Positions 26,874-35,267 of a DNA stretch of 64,000 nucleotides are shown here, one piece after another; position 1 is the first letter of the stretch; every line of letters begins with the position of its first letter. Made by a program: the position numbers and the translations under genes. This stretch comes from Fen-1135 sp049521775 (GTDB taxonomy: Bacteria > Desulfobacterota > Syntrophia > Syntrophales > UBA2185). The notes under the pieces are model-generated. The model had not been told where the DNA came from. It worked only from the letters and a program-made list of their open reading frames with translations, and made no database searches. The stretch covers positions 1-64,000 of the forward strand of contig JBEKOL010000015.1 of NCBI GenBank assembly GCA_049521775.1, in the 5' to 3' direction.

Positions 26874-29072
26874 ATGGAAGTCGCTGAACTTATAATGAAG
26901 GCAAGAACAGAAGGGAGAACTGCCCTGACTGAGGCGGAATCCAAAGAATTGCTCAGCAATTATGGCGTGCCTGTGGTTGATGAATCCGTTGCCGCAAGTG
27001 TGGACGAGGCAATTAAAGAGGCTGAGGCTGCCGGTTTTCCCGTCGTTGTAAAAGGTCTCGGTGCCCAACTTACACACAAGACGGAACGCGGTCTTGTCAA
27101 GCTGAATTTGAAAAGCGCGGAAGAGGTCAGAAAAGCTGCCGAAGAAATTGCCGAAGCTGCGGGTGATGACCTGGAAGGGTTTCTCATATACCACATGGTG
27201 GAAGGCCGACGGGAATTCATGGCGGGGCTGTTTCATGATGCCCAATTCGGTCCGGTTGTCATGTTCGGTTTGGGCGGCATCTTTGCTGAGGCGCTTGCCG
27301 ATGTGGCGTTTCGCATTGCGCCCATCGATGAAACGCACGCGCATGACATGATAAAAAAGATCAGGGCCGCTGACTTGCTGGGACAGTTCCGCGGTGAGGC
27401 GTCGGTAAAAAGTGAACAGATCGTAAGTATCCTTCTCGGTTTATCCCGGCTTGGAATGGAACATCCGGAAGTGCGGGAGGTTGATATCAATCCCCTGCTC
27501 GTCGGACCGGATGGCCGGGTGACTGCCGTAGATGCGCTGGTCATTGTCGGTAACGTTCCTCAAAAAAAATCTATGCGTCCACCTGCGGATAAGATGGCGA
27601 TGCGGAATTTCTTCCATGCCCGTTCAATTGCATTTGTAGGCGCGTCCGCCACATTCGGTAAATGGGGATACACTCTGTTAACCAACGTGGTTGCCGGGAA
27701 TTTCCAAGGCGAGATTTATCTGGTTAACCCCAAAGGTGGCGAAATCGCAGGAAGGCCTGTCTTCAAATCTTTGGCAGATACTCCCGGGCCTGTAGACCTT
27801 GCCGTCGCAACGATCCCAGCGTCAAAGGTTATGGACCTCATTCCTCAGCTTAAGGCAAAAGGCATCAAGAGCGTACTCTTAGTCACATCGGGTTTCAGTG
27901 AGGCGGGGAAAAAGGGGTTGCGCCTGGAGGAGCGGCTGGTGACAGAGGCGCGTGAGGCCGGAATTACAATTCTCGGACCCAACACAATGGGAATTTGCAA
28001 TCCACATGAAAATTTATTCTGCCTGTTTCAGCATGTGCGGCCGAAGCCAGGTTCGACGGCGCTGGTTGCTCAATCGGGTAATCTCGGGACACAGCTATTG
28101 ATGTTTGCCGAGAATGAGGGGATCGGGATACGCGCGTTCATCGGATCCGGAAATGAGGCGATGATCACGATTGAAGATTACATGGAATTCTTTGAAACTG
28201 ACGATCTGACAAAGACAGTCGTATTATACGTAGAGAGCCCCAAAGATGGCAGACGGTTTTTTGAGTCAACCAGGAAGGTTTCCCGAAAAAAGCCGGTTCT
28301 TATGCTTAAAGGCGGTCGCACACGCGCTGGTAACCGCGCCGCCGCCAGTCATACAGGCGCATTAGCTTCCAATATTGAAGTCTTCAAGGCCGCGTGCCGC
28401 CAGGCAGGAGTGGTTCTGGGAGAGACTTCCATGGATCTCCTCGATCTCTCCGCTGCATTTTCATCGCTCCCGTTGCCACAGGGCAAGAGGGTGGCAATAA
28501 TGACCCTGGGTGGAGGCTGGGGGGTGGTTACAGCCGACCTGTGCATGGAATATGGGCTGGAAGTGCCTGAACTTTCATCTAATATAATATCGCAGGTCAA
28601 TAAAGTCCTTCCTCCATACTGGAGCCGGTCCAATCCCGTTGACCTGGTTGCAGAGATGGATCTCTCCGTTCCCATGATACTCATCGAAGAACTGCTGAAG
28701 TGGGATGGGTGTGATGCGGCAATTCACCTCGGCATTCTTGGCAGATTGGTATTTGTGAAGCGCATGATCGAATCCTCTCATCTGGCTGATCAGACCTGTG
28801 ACCGTAAGGTTTTAGAAGAAATTGTTCGTCGCGTCGCTGATTTCGAACTCAGCTACAGTGAACACGTGGTTCGCCTGATGGAGAAGTATGGCAAACCCGT
28901 TTTTGGGGTTTGCCTTCTTTCAGATGAAAATGCCCGTGCCATTAAAGAAATCGAGGGGAAGCAATACAAAGGCGTATCTTTCCTGACACCGGAGCGAGCC
29001 GTAAAGGCGCTTGCCGGCATGTATTCATACAAATGTTGGCTGGATCTTGAAGGGATTTCATTAAAGAGATGA
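26874..29072 (+). CDS. Acyl-CoA synthetase (ADP-forming), fused beta-alpha subunits
   Basis: 732 residues. The N-terminal 230 are an ATP-grasp domain (FPVVVKGLGAQLTHKTE, REVDINPLLV), followed by a CoA-binding Rossmann domain (SIAFVGASATFGKWGY) and the CoA-ligase part with the phosphorylated His in ASHTGALAS. The order ATP-grasp first is the reverse of the acetyl-CoA synthetase fusion of archaea but is common in bacteria. It converts an acyl-CoA, ADP and phosphate to acid, CoA and ATP, a substrate-level phosphorylation step valuable in fermentative or syntrophic life. The acyl group is not known. GGCGGGGG precedes the ATG. Confidence 0.9.
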   Translation: MEVAELIMKARTEGRTALTEAESKELLSNYGVPVVDESVAASVDEAIKEAEAAGFPVVVKGLGAQLTHKTERGLVKLNLKSAEEVRKAAEEIAEAAGDDLEGFLIYHMVEGRREFMAGLFHDAQFGPVVMFGLGGIFAEALADVAFRIAPIDETHAHDMIKKIRAADLLGQFRGEASVKSEQIVSILLGLSRLGMEHPEVREVDINPLLVGPDGRVTAVDALVIVGNVPQKKSMRPPADKMAMRNFFHARSIAFVGASATFGKWGYTLLTNVVAGNFQGEIYLVNPKGGEIAGRPVFKSLADTPGPVDLAVATIPASKVMDLIPQLKAKGIKSVLLVTSGFSEAGKKGLRLEERLVTEAREAGITILGPNTMGICNPHENLFCLFQHVRPKPGSTALVAQSGNLGTQLLMFAENEGIGIRAFIGSGNEAMITIEDYMEFFETDDLTKTVVLYVESPKDGRRFFESTRKVSRKKPVLMLKGGRTRAGNRAAASHTGALASNIEVFKAACRQAGVVLGETSMDLLDLSAAFSSLPLPQGKRVAIMTLGGGWGVVTADLCMEYGLEVPELSSNIISQVNKVLPPYWSRSNPVDLVAEMDLSVPMILIEELLKWDGCDAAIHLGILGRLVFVKRMIESSHLADQTCDRKVLEEIVRRVADFELSYSEHVVRLMEKYGKPVFGVCLLSDENARAIKEIEGKQYKGVSFLTPERAVKALAGMYSYKCWLDLEGISLKR

Positions 29073-29079
29073 TGGATAG

Positions 29080-29382
29080 TTAAGCTATCTCTTTTTCCGT
29101 GGGCTTTTTCGGAAGTCGGGCGCTATGCCACACTACTACTATCCAGACAGTCTTCTGTTTCACACGGTAGATAAATCGGTACGGCGCAATCGCCACTTCC
29201 CGGAAGGGAAGATCGGGAAATTCCGGCAATGCCGTACCGGTTCCGGGAAACCTTCTAAGGCGTGACAGGATCTTTTCTGCCTTCTTTCGGAATGCATCTG
29301 CCGCAGATGTATCTTCACTATCGATGAAGGTGATCGCTCGAAGAAAATGGTTCCGTCCGGAAGGAGTAAAGAGAACTCTCAA
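29080..29382 (-). CDS. ParE/RelE-family toxin
   Basis: 100 residues from a TTG start with GGAGGA upstream, nine bases after the antitoxin stop. LFTPSGRNHFLRA, LPEFPDLPFREVAIAPYRFIY and VVWHSARL are typical of ParE toxins, which attack gyrase; RelE relatives cleave mRNA. The gene converges with the acyl-CoA synthetase gene, 7 bp apart. Confidence 0.85.
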   Translation of the reverse strand: MRVLFTPSGRNHFLRAITFIDSEDTSAADAFRKKAEKILSRLRRFPGTGTALPEFPDLPFREVAIAPYRFIYRVKQKTVWIVVVWHSARLPKKPTEKEIA

Positions 29383-29391
29383 AAAATCCTC

Positions 29392-29661
29392 CTATTTCAA
29401 CAAGGCATCTGCATCTGCAAGGACATGACTGAGATCATAACCCTTGCCTGTTTCGATCTCCTTTTCGCCGCGGGCGAGTAGACGCAGAATTTCCATTTCC
29501 TTTTGCGATTTTTCGTAGGCCTCCATGCTGACAACAACTGCGGCTGCCCTCCCCCTTTGCGTGATGACAACGGGTTGTCGCGAGGATTTCACGCGCTTCA
29601 GCACGGATGACGCCGCCTGGCGTAGATCGGTAATTGGTATGATGTTGGGAATCTTGGTCAT
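29392..29661 (-). CDS. Phd/YefM-family antitoxin
   Basis: 89 residues from ATG 29661 (AGGGAG eight bases before; a GTG at 29670 is an alternative). IPITDLRQAASSVLKRVKSS is the DNA-binding Phd N-terminus, and PVVITQRGRAAAVVVSMEAYE is the next conserved block. The C-terminal tail should wrap the toxin. It comes first, so the pair is likely autoregulated. Confidence 0.9.
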   Translation of the reverse strand: MTKIPNIIPITDLRQAASSVLKRVKSSRQPVVITQRGRAAAVVVSMEAYEKSQKEMEILRLLARGEKEIETGKGYDLSHVLADADALLK

Positions 29662-29741
29662 TATTGTCACTCCCTAAAATACGTCTAACAGTACTGCCAA
29701 ATGCAACAATAAGCAAGCGGAAATTTTGAAAATAAAATGGG

Positions 29742-29756
29742 GCTGAATGATTCAGC
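29742..29756 (-). terminator. Short terminator-like hairpin after the TIGR04076 gene
   Basis: On the minus strand GCTGAA/TTCAGC (three-base loop) is followed by CCCATTTTATTTTC. It lies 11 bp after the stop at 29768 and before the toxin-antitoxin pair. The stem is only six pairs, so strength is doubtful; it could instead be part of a Phd operator. Confidence 0.35.
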
Positions 29757-29767
29757 AAGAAGACCCT

Positions 29768-30214
29768 TCAGGCTTTCTTGCGATCTTCCACCTTTAATTC
29801 GAGGACGATGCGCCCCCACCCTCCGCACGCTACACCGACATCAAAGCACCCGGCCCGTTTGAATCTCATCTCATTCGGATCGGCGCCTACGTAAAGGAAC
29901 TCGGTTGCCGTAAAAATCTGAGGCATAATCACGCTTAACGCATAGATGCATATCCTTTTCGGAGAGAATGCCGTGAGAAGGTTTCCCGCGCTGTCGAAAT
30001 AGAACCTGTCACCGACTTTATGCTGGCTGTTGCATCCATTCGAGTCTACCACTTCTGCTATGATTGTCTTATTCATCAGCTCCGGCACCATGGATAAGAT
30101 ATCCTCATTTCGCGGATTATCCCGAAATTTTTTCATCTCTTCATCGGTATAGCCCAAACGTTTTTGTATCATCTGCCACTTTTGGGTCTCCCATGTTTTG
30201 TCGCCAGTGTTCAT
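29768..30214 (-). CDS. TIGR04076 family protein
   Basis: 148 residues from ATG 30214 (GGAGGAG just before). The block IIAEVVDSNGCNSQHKVGD followed by FYFDSAGNLL matches TIGR04076, a small family of unknown function common in anaerobes. Conserved Cys residues (NGCNSQ, RICIY, AGCFDVGVAC) might bind metal. It is the last of three same-strand genes beginning at 31175. Confidence 0.7.
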   Translation of the reverse strand: MNTGDKTWETQKWQMIQKRLGYTDEEMKKFRDNPRNEDILSMVPELMNKTIIAEVVDSNGCNSQHKVGDRFYFDSAGNLLTAFSPKRICIYALSVIMPQIFTATEFLYVGADPNEMRFKRAGCFDVGVACGGWGRIVLELKVEDRKKA

Positions 30215-30242
30215 ACTTCTCCTCCTCACTTCACCTGCAAAT

Positions 30243-30677
30243 TTATATTTTCACTTTTTCCCAAGATTCGATTCCGCCCATTATTACCTTGAAGAGTGGG
30301 TGAGCCCGCGGTTTCTTGATTGCAATAATTTTCTTGTATCGTGCTGGATCCCGCAACTTCAATTTTGGCTTAAGGTGATTCATTTCATATTTGAGTTGTT
30401 CGTCTGAAACGCAGATTTTCGAACATGGTTGCTTGGGGCCAATTTTGCCCACGTCAAAATGGTACCCACGCCTGACGGCTTCCTCGTAAACGTACCGAAG
30501 ATAACAATCTATCACAACCGTAGGCTGCAGATGAGCATTAAATCTATCCACCTGAGGATGATTTCTATAGCCTTTTGTCTGGTCTTGCAAGACTTTTCGG
30601 GCAAGCAAACCCTCTCGCCAGAGGGCAACGAGTCCCCTCGCGTCAAGGTATTCAGGATGTAAAGACCACAAACGCAT
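30243..30677 (-). CDS. Pyrimidine dimer DNA glycosylase family protein
   Basis: 144 residues beginning MRLWSLHPEYLDARGLVALW, the start typical of bacterial relatives of T4 endonuclease V. Later blocks (YRNHPQVDRFN, YLRYVYEEAVRRGYHFD) also fit. T4 endonuclease V uses its amino-terminal Thr; here Arg follows Met, so the mechanism may differ. It would cut UV dimers or other damaged bases. A ribosome-binding site GGAGGAG stands 11 bases upstream. Confidence 0.75.
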   Translation of the reverse strand: MRLWSLHPEYLDARGLVALWREGLLARKVLQDQTKGYRNHPQVDRFNAHLQPTVVIDCYLRYVYEEAVRRGYHFDVGKIGPKQPCSKICVSDEQLKYEMNHLKPKLKLRDPARYKKIIAIKKPRAHPLFKVIMGGIESWEKVKI

Positions 30678-30722
30678 GGGTTGTATCTCCTCCTTCCGAT
30701 AGCATCGGTGTCCCCGATATGC

Positions 30723-31175
30723 TTACGCTTGCTTCCCGGTCACATGTGCAATCACTACCTTGATTACCGCGGTTTTTGTTACCACGTCATCAGGAAAAAT
30801 ATATTCCTTGTCGGAATACTGAGCCAGCACAATTCCCAAGGCTTTCTTTTTATCTTCCTGATCATTTACGATTTCTGCGGTTCCAAATCCTATGACACTG
30901 CGATAATTGATTCCCCAGCGACAGCCCTGCTCGGCTTCCCTCATCCCTTCTGGGATATCGAACTCAAAACAAACGCGACTGTTCATGCGAAGAATATCGA
31001 TCTTTCTACCCTCGGGGGCGCTGTGGAAATAAAGCGCCTCCCCATCATACCCGAAGCACAATGGGACGATATAAGGTTCTATACCATCAGACAACCCCAG
31101 ACGGCATACCAGACACTGCCGGATTATGGCATCAATCACCACCCTTTCTTTAATTTCCCTCTCGCTTCGTCTCAT
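30723..31175 (-). CDS. Pyridoxamine 5'-phosphate oxidase-related flavoprotein
   Basis: 150 residues from ATG 31175 (AAAGGA before). A split beta-barrel FMN-binding fold is suggested by QCLVCRLGLSDGIEPYIVPL, ALYFHSAPEGRKID and YRSVIGFGTAEIV. This is the NimA/PNPOx-like group of flavin reductases, some of which reduce nitroimidazoles. Heads the run with the glycosylase and TIGR04076 genes. Confidence 0.8.
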   Translation of the reverse strand: MRRSEREIKERVVIDAIIRQCLVCRLGLSDGIEPYIVPLCFGYDGEALYFHSAPEGRKIDILRMNSRVCFEFDIPEGMREAEQGCRWGINYRSVIGFGTAEIVNDQEDKKKALGIVLAQYSDKEYIFPDDVVTKTAVIKVVIAHVTGKQA

Positions 31176-31315
31176 CACGTCCTTTCAATCTTTTTCAAGC
31201 AAGGTGAGTTTTCGATGTCTTTCCAAAATGTGCCTGAGCTTTACCAGGCCCAACTGCTATACGTTCTCAGTTTATTGTAGCGCTTGCCGTTGAATTTCCA
31301 AATGCTTTGACGGGA

Positions 31316-31710
31316 TCAGCCGGCATTCTCAGCCGATATGATAAGACCATATAATCCTTTGTGTTTTGCCTTGCCGATTGTTACAGAATAGCCCCCGTCC
31401 GATAGAACTATCGCAAAGGAATTCCCAGCATTACGGAGCACCCAGATCGGACCAAGGGCAGCACCCCACCCATTTGCGTCAGCATTGTGGCGATTAAATC
31501 TGTAGCCTGCCCATCTCCGTCAAGGTCAACGGCTTTGCCAACGGGCTCGCATCTCTGCAGGTCATCGTCTTTGACTTCGGAGTGACGAATTGCATCCTCG
31601 GCATTGTGCGGAACCGCAGGTAGGTCGTCGTCTTCAATGGTAAACGTCTGGTCAGACCAATAAGTTGATGCGCCCATTAACAAACCCAAGAGGAGCAAAC
31701 TCAGTTTCAT
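31316..31710 (-). pseudogene. Small exported protein gene with a -1 frameshift
   Basis: The reading frame from 31710 begins with a signal peptide (MKLSLLLLGLLMGAS) and reaches a calcium-loop-like VDLDGDGQATD. After a GGGG run near 31470 it continues as non-conserved sequence to a stop at 31408. In the neighbouring frame coding continues cleanly: GPIWVLRNAGNSFAIVL, then SDGGYSVTIGKAKHKG, ending at TGA 31316. One extra G in the run would join both parts into a protein of about 131 residues resembling FG-GAP/DxDGDG-type secreted proteins. Either a real frameshift or a sequencing error. Confidence 0.6.
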
Positions 31711-31889
31711 AACTTTCTTTCTTCGCTTTCACCAGAAATTAGCCGCGTGGCATTCGGCAGCCGTCTGGGAAATTTGAGGTCACGATGGGCTCCACATTGG
31801 GGGCAAAAACTCACTTATTTCTCCAATTTTTTATAACTTTATTCTGAACATAACCATTAACATAAGGGATTCTTAGTTTAAATTGATCC

Positions 31890-32113
31890 ATGAACTTCAA
31901 AATACTATTTTTTTACAAAATTACAAGTATTTTAATTATATGCATCGCTATTGTTGCGTGCTCGCTTAATTATGGAGGGTGCGATGAGGTACTCTTTAAG
32001 GGCAGAAAAAGCCCCTTGCCATAGAAGGCGGCGCAGTGTATTTACCGATATCACCTAAGATTGTTAAAAAAACTTGTTCCTTGATGAAGCATTGGAAGAC
32101 TTGTCTAGTATGA
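31890..32113 (+). pseudogene. Small lipoprotein reading frame, apparently frameshifted, before the fabD-like gene
   Basis: ATG 31890 opens a 44-codon frame with a lipoprotein signal: hydrophobic ITSILIICIAIVAC with a lipobox ending in Cys, then SLNYGGCDEVLF. It stops at TAG 32022 just after a CCCC run. In the -1 frame coding-like sequence continues (IEGGAVYLPISPKIVKK) to a TGA at 32111 that overlaps the ATG of the fabD-like gene (ATGA). One more C in the run would give a 74-residue lipoprotein coupled to that gene. No good ribosome-binding site precedes 31890. The rest of 31711-31889 holds nothing recognisable. Confidence 0.4.
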
Positions 32114-33057
32114 AAGAGGATAAAATTGCCGTTGTCTTTCCCGGTCAGGGTGCGCAGCGGCCCGGAATGGGAAAGGATTTTCATGACAACGTTCCTGTCA
32201 GCCGTGAGGTGTACGAAGAGGCATCTCAGGCGGCAGGATTGGATATTGCTGCCATGTGTTTCGGCGATAATGAACGCCTCAACCTGACGGAGCATACCCA
32301 ACCATGTATTCTAACAACGGAAATTGCCATGCTCCGCGGTCTGCAGACCCTTTTCGGATTATCACCGGTACTCTTCGGCGGTCACAGCCTAGGAGAATTT
32401 ACTGCATTGGTTGCCGCCGGTGCCCTTCCACTATCTCAGGCTGTACGCATCGTCCAGATTCGTGGCCACCTGATGCAGGAGGCCGTGCCCGCCGGTCGCG
32501 GGGCCATGGCTGCTGTTATCTCCGATAATATGGACATAGAGCTGGTTCGCCTAGCATTGAAGGATCTCCCCATCGACATCGCAAATATCAATTCGGCCAA
32601 TCAGATAGTTATCAGTGGTAAAGCTGATGCGATGCCGGATGCAGAAACAATGCTGCAGGAGGCATTGGCTAAGGACAGACTCTTTCGCTTTATCCCGCTT
32701 AATGTCAGTGCACCCTTTCATAGTCGTTTCATGAGTACGATCATAGAACCGTTTGAAGATATGCTGCGGATGACCGGGCAAGGCATCGATCACGACAAGT
32801 CAATAACAGTAACTTCAAATTACCGTGGGGGATTTCATTCAGGCCTGTATGAGGATCTTATTTACAATCTGGTCTCCCAGCTGAACCACTCTGTCCTGTG
32901 GGTGGACAATATGAAGGCCCTCGCATCGCAGGCGGATACGATCTATGAAGTTGGCCCCGGTCGGCCCCTTCGCGATTTCTTCAAGACTATAAATATAATA
33001 TGCACATCTATTACAACGCTCGCGGCGGCCGAAAAGATATTTAAGAGAAGCGGTTGA
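32110..33057 (+). CDS. Malonyl-CoA:ACP transacylase-like acyltransferase (FabD family)
   Basis: 315 residues from ATG 32110; an upstream frame from TTG 32074 is less likely because the fold starts at IAVVFPGQGAQRPGMG. The acyltransferase serine lies in GGHSLGEF near residue 88 and the catalytic His in SAPFHSRFM. These define FabD-type transfer of malonyl or related groups from CoA to acyl carrier protein. No other fatty acid synthesis gene is adjacent. The next gene encodes an exported glutaminyl cyclase, so this copy may not be the housekeeping fabD. Confidence 0.85.
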   Translation: MKEDKIAVVFPGQGAQRPGMGKDFHDNVPVSREVYEEASQAAGLDIAAMCFGDNERLNLTEHTQPCILTTEIAMLRGLQTLFGLSPVLFGGHSLGEFTALVAAGALPLSQAVRIVQIRGHLMQEAVPAGRGAMAAVISDNMDIELVRLALKDLPIDIANINSANQIVISGKADAMPDAETMLQEALAKDRLFRFIPLNVSAPFHSRFMSTIIEPFEDMLRMTGQGIDHDKSITVTSNYRGGFHSGLYEDLIYNLVSQLNHSVLWVDNMKALASQADTIYEVGPGRPLRDFFKTINIICTSITTLAAAEKIFKRSG

Positions 33058-33062
33058 GGTCT

Positions 33063-33923
33063 ATGAGAAAAACCTCTCTCATCGTGATAGTTATCTTTTT
33101 TCTTGTATCAGGTACCATTTTTCTCGTTTGCGAAAAGTTGCCTCTCCCGATCGGTCACACCTCGCCGGGATATGCGTCTTCGCTCGATACAGGTCCGAAC
33201 CGTGCTCCAATCGATACATCGGGAACTACCCTTCACAATATCCGGGTAATCAATGTTTACCCACACGACCCTGATGCCTTCACGCAAGGACTCGTATTCC
33301 ATAAGGGGTATATCTACGAGGGGACGGGACTTCCCGGACAATCGAGCATACGCAAGGTTGAGCTTAAAACAGGCAGGGTTTTGAAGAGTCACGGTCTCCC
33401 GGCACAATACTTCGGCGAGGGCATCACTATCTGCCGGAATAGATTGATCCAGCTGACGTGGCAGTCGCACACCGGCTTTGTCTATGACCTACAATCATTC
33501 CGCCTCCTCCAAACATTTTCCTACCCAACCGAAGGTTGGGGCATTACCTATGACGGCAATCACCTCATCATGAGCGACGGTACTGCCGTCCTGCGTTTTC
33601 TGGACACACGGACATATAAAATAGTAAAGCAGATCGAGGTGAGGGACCGGGGTAATCTTTTGCCGAACATTAATGAACTCGAGTTTATCAAAGGCGAAAT
33701 ATACGCCAATGTTTGGGGCACAGGTTACATTGTCCGCATCTCACCACAGACAGGGCAGGTGCTTGGCTGGATTGACCTCAGGGACTTATACCGATATGTC
33801 GGTGCAGGCAGAAACATTGACGTCTTAAACGGCATTGCATATGACGCGAAAGGCAACAGGCTGCTTGTGACGGGAAAATATTGGCCCAATCTCTTTGAGA
33901 TCCGGTTAGAAACTCCCAAATAG
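33063..33923 (+). CDS. Exported glutaminyl-peptide cyclotransferase (plant/bacterial type)
   Basis: 286 residues from ATG 33063, five bases after the acyltransferase stop. A membrane anchor or signal (about residues 5-26) is followed by a five-bladed beta-propeller with family motifs YPHDPDAFTQGLVF, EGWGITYDG, NINELEFIKGEIYANVW and LNGIAYD. The enzyme turns N-terminal Gln of exported proteins into pyroglutamate. It probably works in the periplasm. No neighbouring substrate is evident. Confidence 0.9.
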   Translation: MRKTSLIVIVIFFLVSGTIFLVCEKLPLPIGHTSPGYASSLDTGPNRAPIDTSGTTLHNIRVINVYPHDPDAFTQGLVFHKGYIYEGTGLPGQSSIRKVELKTGRVLKSHGLPAQYFGEGITICRNRLIQLTWQSHTGFVYDLQSFRLLQTFSYPTEGWGITYDGNHLIMSDGTAVLRFLDTRTYKIVKQIEVRDRGNLLPNINELEFIKGEIYANVWGTGYIVRISPQTGQVLGWIDLRDLYRYVGAGRNIDVLNGIAYDAKGNRLLVTGKYWPNLFEIRLETPK

Positions 33924-33987
33924 ACAGCATTCTATAGCAGGGGCGTTGTCCAGCCCTGCTCCCGGTCAGCCCGAATTTGGTTTTTCC

Positions 33988-34173
33988 TCAGGTGCTGTTC
34001 AATATTTTTCCGTGTATTTTCAAAGACTTCGCTATCCATACTCTCAGGAACATATATGGAGCTAACCCAACGTATGACCACCGTGCTGAACGGTTTGGGT
34101 ATGCACGGACAAGATAGTAGGCAAAGGGCGTGAGGCCGTATTTTAATGCGAAGCGCGAGAGGTGCTTGATCAT
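33988..34173 (-). CDS. Small basic protein of unknown function
   Basis: 61 residues from ATG 34173, 11 bp after the PHP gene stop; the frame can also open at 34224 inside that gene. The sequence is rich in Arg, Tyr and Trp (LTPFAYYLVRAYPN, RWSYVGLAPYMFL), suggesting a membrane-associated helix. No family recognised. Position at the end of the PHP operon supports it weakly. Confidence 0.4.
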   Translation of the reverse strand: MIKHLSRFALKYGLTPFAYYLVRAYPNRSARWSYVGLAPYMFLRVWIAKSLKIHGKILNST

Positions 34174-34184
34174 ATAGTCCGCTT

Positions 34185-35252
34185 TCAAGCTTTCGTCACA
34201 TAAATAGGGTTCGAAAATATCCATGGCCGGTATTTGCCGAGGACTCTGAGATAGGCTTCAACCCTATAAACTCCGGGCTCGCTGATGTTGCCCGTCAGAT
34301 ATTGACCGATCTCTTCCCTAATCACTGTTCCGTCTCTGATGATGCGGATCTTTGCGGGCCCGGAAAGTGTTGTGGTGAGGCAAGCCTCGTTTTCAAGTAT
34401 GAATTCATCACCCATACAGGCAGTCCGGTTGTTATCCGCCAAAATGAAAGAGAATCCCTTTGATTTGCGGAAATACTCTCCGGCAACATACGCCCTTCCC
34501 TGTCTCAGGGCAGAAAGAAGCGATGCAGTATCCTTCGCATGATCTCCGACCAAAGGTCTTTCGGTGATCACGTGTGTCCTCATAAATTTGAATGCCTTAG
34601 CAAAGGGGAAAACAGATAGATTCAAACCCAGCACTCGCTTACGAGTGTCATGATTGTCGAGTTCGCCTATTCCCACTACCCTGGAGCTTCTATTCAGCAG
34701 ATCCCAGCGTTCCAGGGTTTTCTTCCTCGGTCCTGTGAGGAAGAAGGCAGGAAAGAAAAAGCTTAATATGGACCGGGTATATCCTGTCAGGGTGTTCTGC
34801 CAGTCCGTCATGAAGTCCCATATCCCCATGCCTGTATACCCGGTTACCTTCCAATCTAACCAGGGGTAATGTTTCACGTGAAACAATTCCGTTCCCTCAT
34901 GATCCGGGTGGGCAATGAACCCCATTCCTCCCTTTGCCCGAACTTCATCCACGTAAATCCGGGGATCAATGTCCGGTTCATCCTCGGGAACAATCACAGG
35001 CGTATCAATCTGGAAGGCCAGGTAATGGTTGAAGCGGGGCGCAATTTCCTGACCGACAATGAGCAGAGTATCGCCGTGCCACCCTTCAAATCCTTCTTCT
35101 CTCGCCCGCAAGGTGGAGTGATCCGTAAGCATGACAAAGTCAATGCCGTTGATCCTCGCCGCCTCCAAAATTTCTGCTATGGGAGCCCGGCCGTCAAACG
35201 AATAGGCTGAGTGGTTATGGATGATGCCCGTATAGTCGTAGAAGTTAGGCAT
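34185..35252 (-). CDS. PHP-domain metal-dependent phosphoesterase
   Basis: 355 residues. The N-terminal part has the PHP motifs GIIHNHSAYS, MLTDHST, VGQEI and FIAHPDHEG, which bind metals. The C-terminal third is a beta-rich domain (SGPAKIRIIRDG, ISEPGVYRVEAYL, FSNPIYVTKA), as in larger PHP proteins of deltaproteobacteria. Possible substrates are histidinol phosphate, nucleotides or short RNA. 15 bp separate it from the endonuclease III homologue upstream, so the two share a transcript. Confidence 0.85.
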   Translation of the reverse strand: MPNFYDYTGIIHNHSAYSFDGRAPIAEILEAARINGIDFVMLTDHSTLRAREEGFEGWHGDTLLIVGQEIAPRFNHYLAFQIDTPVIVPEDEPDIDPRIYVDEVRAKGGMGFIAHPDHEGTELFHVKHYPWLDWKVTGYTGMGIWDFMTDWQNTLTGYTRSILSFFFPAFFLTGPRKKTLERWDLLNRSSRVVGIGELDNHDTRKRVLGLNLSVFPFAKAFKFMRTHVITERPLVGDHAKDTASLLSALRQGRAYVAGEYFRKSKGFSFILADNNRTACMGDEFILENEACLTTTLSGPAKIRIIRDGTVIREEIGQYLTGNISEPGVYRVEAYLRVLGKYRPWIFSNPIYVTKA

Positions 35253-35267
35253 AGAAATCTGCTTCGT

